14,804 bases of DNA from Hydrogenophilales bacterium RIFOXYD1_FULL_62_11. Its GTDB lineage: Bacteria; Pseudomonadota; Gammaproteobacteria; Burkholderiales; Thiobacillaceae. Location: contig MGZO01000005.1 of the NCBI GenBank assembly GCA_001802655.1, positions 1-14,804 on the forward strand, given 5' to 3'. Of this stretch, positions 13,950-14,804 are shown piece after piece. Position 1 is the stretch's first letter. Each line of letters begins with the position of its first letter. Under the pieces are notes generated by a model, which made no database searches, had not been told where the DNA came from, and saw only the letters and a program-made list of their open reading frames with translations. The position numbers and the translations under genes are program-made.

Positions 13950-14804
13950 ATGCAGGACTGGATGGCACGTAACCCGTCTGACTATATCGTTCCGCTGGAA
14001 GCGCTGTCGATGGACGATGTGCCACGTGTGGGTGGCAAGAACGCGTCGCTGGGCGAGATGATCAGCACGCTGTCGGATGCAGGCGTCAAGGTGCCGGGAG
14101 GCTTTGCCACCACGGCGCAGGCATTCTGGGACTACCTTGACCATAATCATTTGCGCAGCCGCATTCATGCGCGGCTGGATGCACTGAATGTGTCGGATGT
14201 GACTGCGCTGGCGGTTGCCGGGGCAGAGATTCGCGCCTGGGTGGAAGGGGCGGTGCTGCCGCCTACGCTGGAAGCCGGGCTGCGTGCTGCGTATCGCGCA
14301 CTGGGCGAAGGCGTGTCGGTGGCGGTCCGCTCGTCTGCAACGGCCGAGGACTTGCCCGATGCCTCGTTTGCCGGGCAGCAAGATACTTTTTTGCATGTAT
14401 GCGGCGAGGCAGCCTTGCTCACCCACGTCAAAAAAGTCTTCGCTTCGCTCTACAACGACCGCGCTATCGCTTATCGCGTTCACCATGGCTTTGCGCACGC
14501 CGAGGTGGCGCTGTCTGCTGGGGTGCAGCGCATGGTGCGTTCGGACCGCGCGAGCGCGGGCGTGATGTTCACGCTCGATACCGAGTCGGGTTTCCGTGAT
14601 GCAGTGTTCATTACCGCTGCGTACGGACTGGGTGAGACCGTGGTGCAGGGCTCGGTCAATCCGGACGAGTTTTATGTGCACAAGCCGATGCTGGCGCAGG
14701 GGTTTCCGGCTGTCGTGCGGCGTGAGCTGGGTGAAAAGGCGATCCGCATGGTGTGGCGCGACGGTGGCAACGTGATCGAGGACACCCCGGTTGCGTTGCG
14801 CCGA
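13950..14804 (+). CDS. ppsA: PpsA, phosphoenolpyruvate synthase (3' end beyond window)
   Basis: PEP synthase turns pyruvate and ATP into PEP, AMP and phosphate, the entry to gluconeogenesis. The frame is open from ATG 13950 to the last base (285 codons, about a third of the usual near-800 residues). It matches the N-terminal nucleotide-binding domain of E. coli PpsA closely: DDVPRVGGKNASLGEMI (22-38), VPGGFATTA (48-56), VAVRSSATAEDLPDASFAGQQ (125-144), NDRAIAYRVHHGF, ALSAGVQRMVRSD, TLDTESGF, YGLGETVVQGSVNPDEFYVHKP and VRRELGEKAIRMV. The phosphohistidine and PEP-binding domains lie outside. A tandem ATG (13947) gives a one-residue alternative. The gene often found beside it, ppsR (its regulatory kinase/phosphotransferase), is not upstream here; a GGDEF-EAL gene is divergent instead. 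Confidence 0.96.
   Translation, partial: MQDWMARNPSDYIVPLEALSMDDVPRVGGKNASLGEMISTLSDAGVKVPGGFATTAQAFWDYLDHNHLRSRIHARLDALNVSDVTALAVAGAEIRAWVEGAVLPPTLEAGLRAAYRALGEGVSVAVRSSATAEDLPDASFAGQQDTFLHVCGEAALLTHVKKVFASLYNDRAIAYRVHHGFAHAEVALSAGVQRMVRSDRASAGVMFTLDTESGFRDAVFITAAYGLGETVVQGSVNPDEFYVHKPMLAQGFPAVVRRELGEKAIRMVWRDGGNVIEDTPVALRR

Noticed and set aside
13944..14681. Minus-strand open frame of 245 residues over the start of ppsA
   Set aside because: The plus strand encodes an excellent PpsA match throughout, and the opposite frame is rich in His/Arg as expected for a shadow.

Overview
This window looks like ordinary chromosome of a betaproteobacterium, most likely from the Nitrosomonadales/Gallionellales/Rhodocyclales side. 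I infer this from gene order (hflK-hflC-DUF2065-hisZ-purA, then tRNA-Leu and rnr-rlmB), a separate long infA paralog of the betaproteobacterial type, and a tRNA that encodes its own CCA. No mobile element, phage gene or CRISPR array is visible. Coding density is high and the longest stretch without a gene is under 300 bases.

Layout. Bases 1-2911 hold the end of hflK, hflC, a remnant of a small DUF2065 (YjeT-type) membrane protein gene broken by three 1-base shifts, and hisZ. purA follows (2945-4258) and the run ends at a strong symmetric hairpin terminator that also serves the convergent tRNA-Leu(CAG) on the minus strand. The tRNA has a near-consensus sigma-70 promoter with a GC-rich discriminator; its -35 box lies on the TTG start codon of the divergent rnr gene. 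rnr and rlmB overlap by ATGA and end at a clear terminator (7479-7516). infA, with its own promoter and a leader of about 150 bases, ends facing a minus-strand pair: a glycosyltransferase of the TIGR04348/SenB type followed by a YcaO protein of the E. coli type. Divergent from the glycosyltransferase, only 45 bases away, is a second SPOUT 2'-O-methyltransferase. It converges with a minus-strand membrane GGDEF-EAL protein. The last 855 bases are the start of ppsA (PEP synthase), which runs off the window.

How the genes fit together. Much of the window serves translation and RNA: RNase R and RlmB (RNA turnover and 23S rRNA methylation), IF-1, tRNA-Leu, a second rRNA/tRNA methyltransferase, and YcaO, which in E. 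coli assists RimO in methylthiolating ribosomal protein S12. HflK/HflC control FtsH membrane proteolysis; HisZ and PurA belong to histidine and AMP synthesis, pathways linked through AICAR and the purine pool. PpsA (gluconeogenesis) and the c-di-GMP protein form a separate divergent pair.

No wholly new system stands out. The points most worth a second look are the frameshifted DUF2065 gene, a HisZ that seems to lack its usual C-terminal tail and ends in a perfect hairpin, the tRNA promoter on the rnr start codon, the SenB-like gene paired with ycaO without senA or selD in view, and the 45-base divergent spacer where both genes may give leaderless mRNAs.
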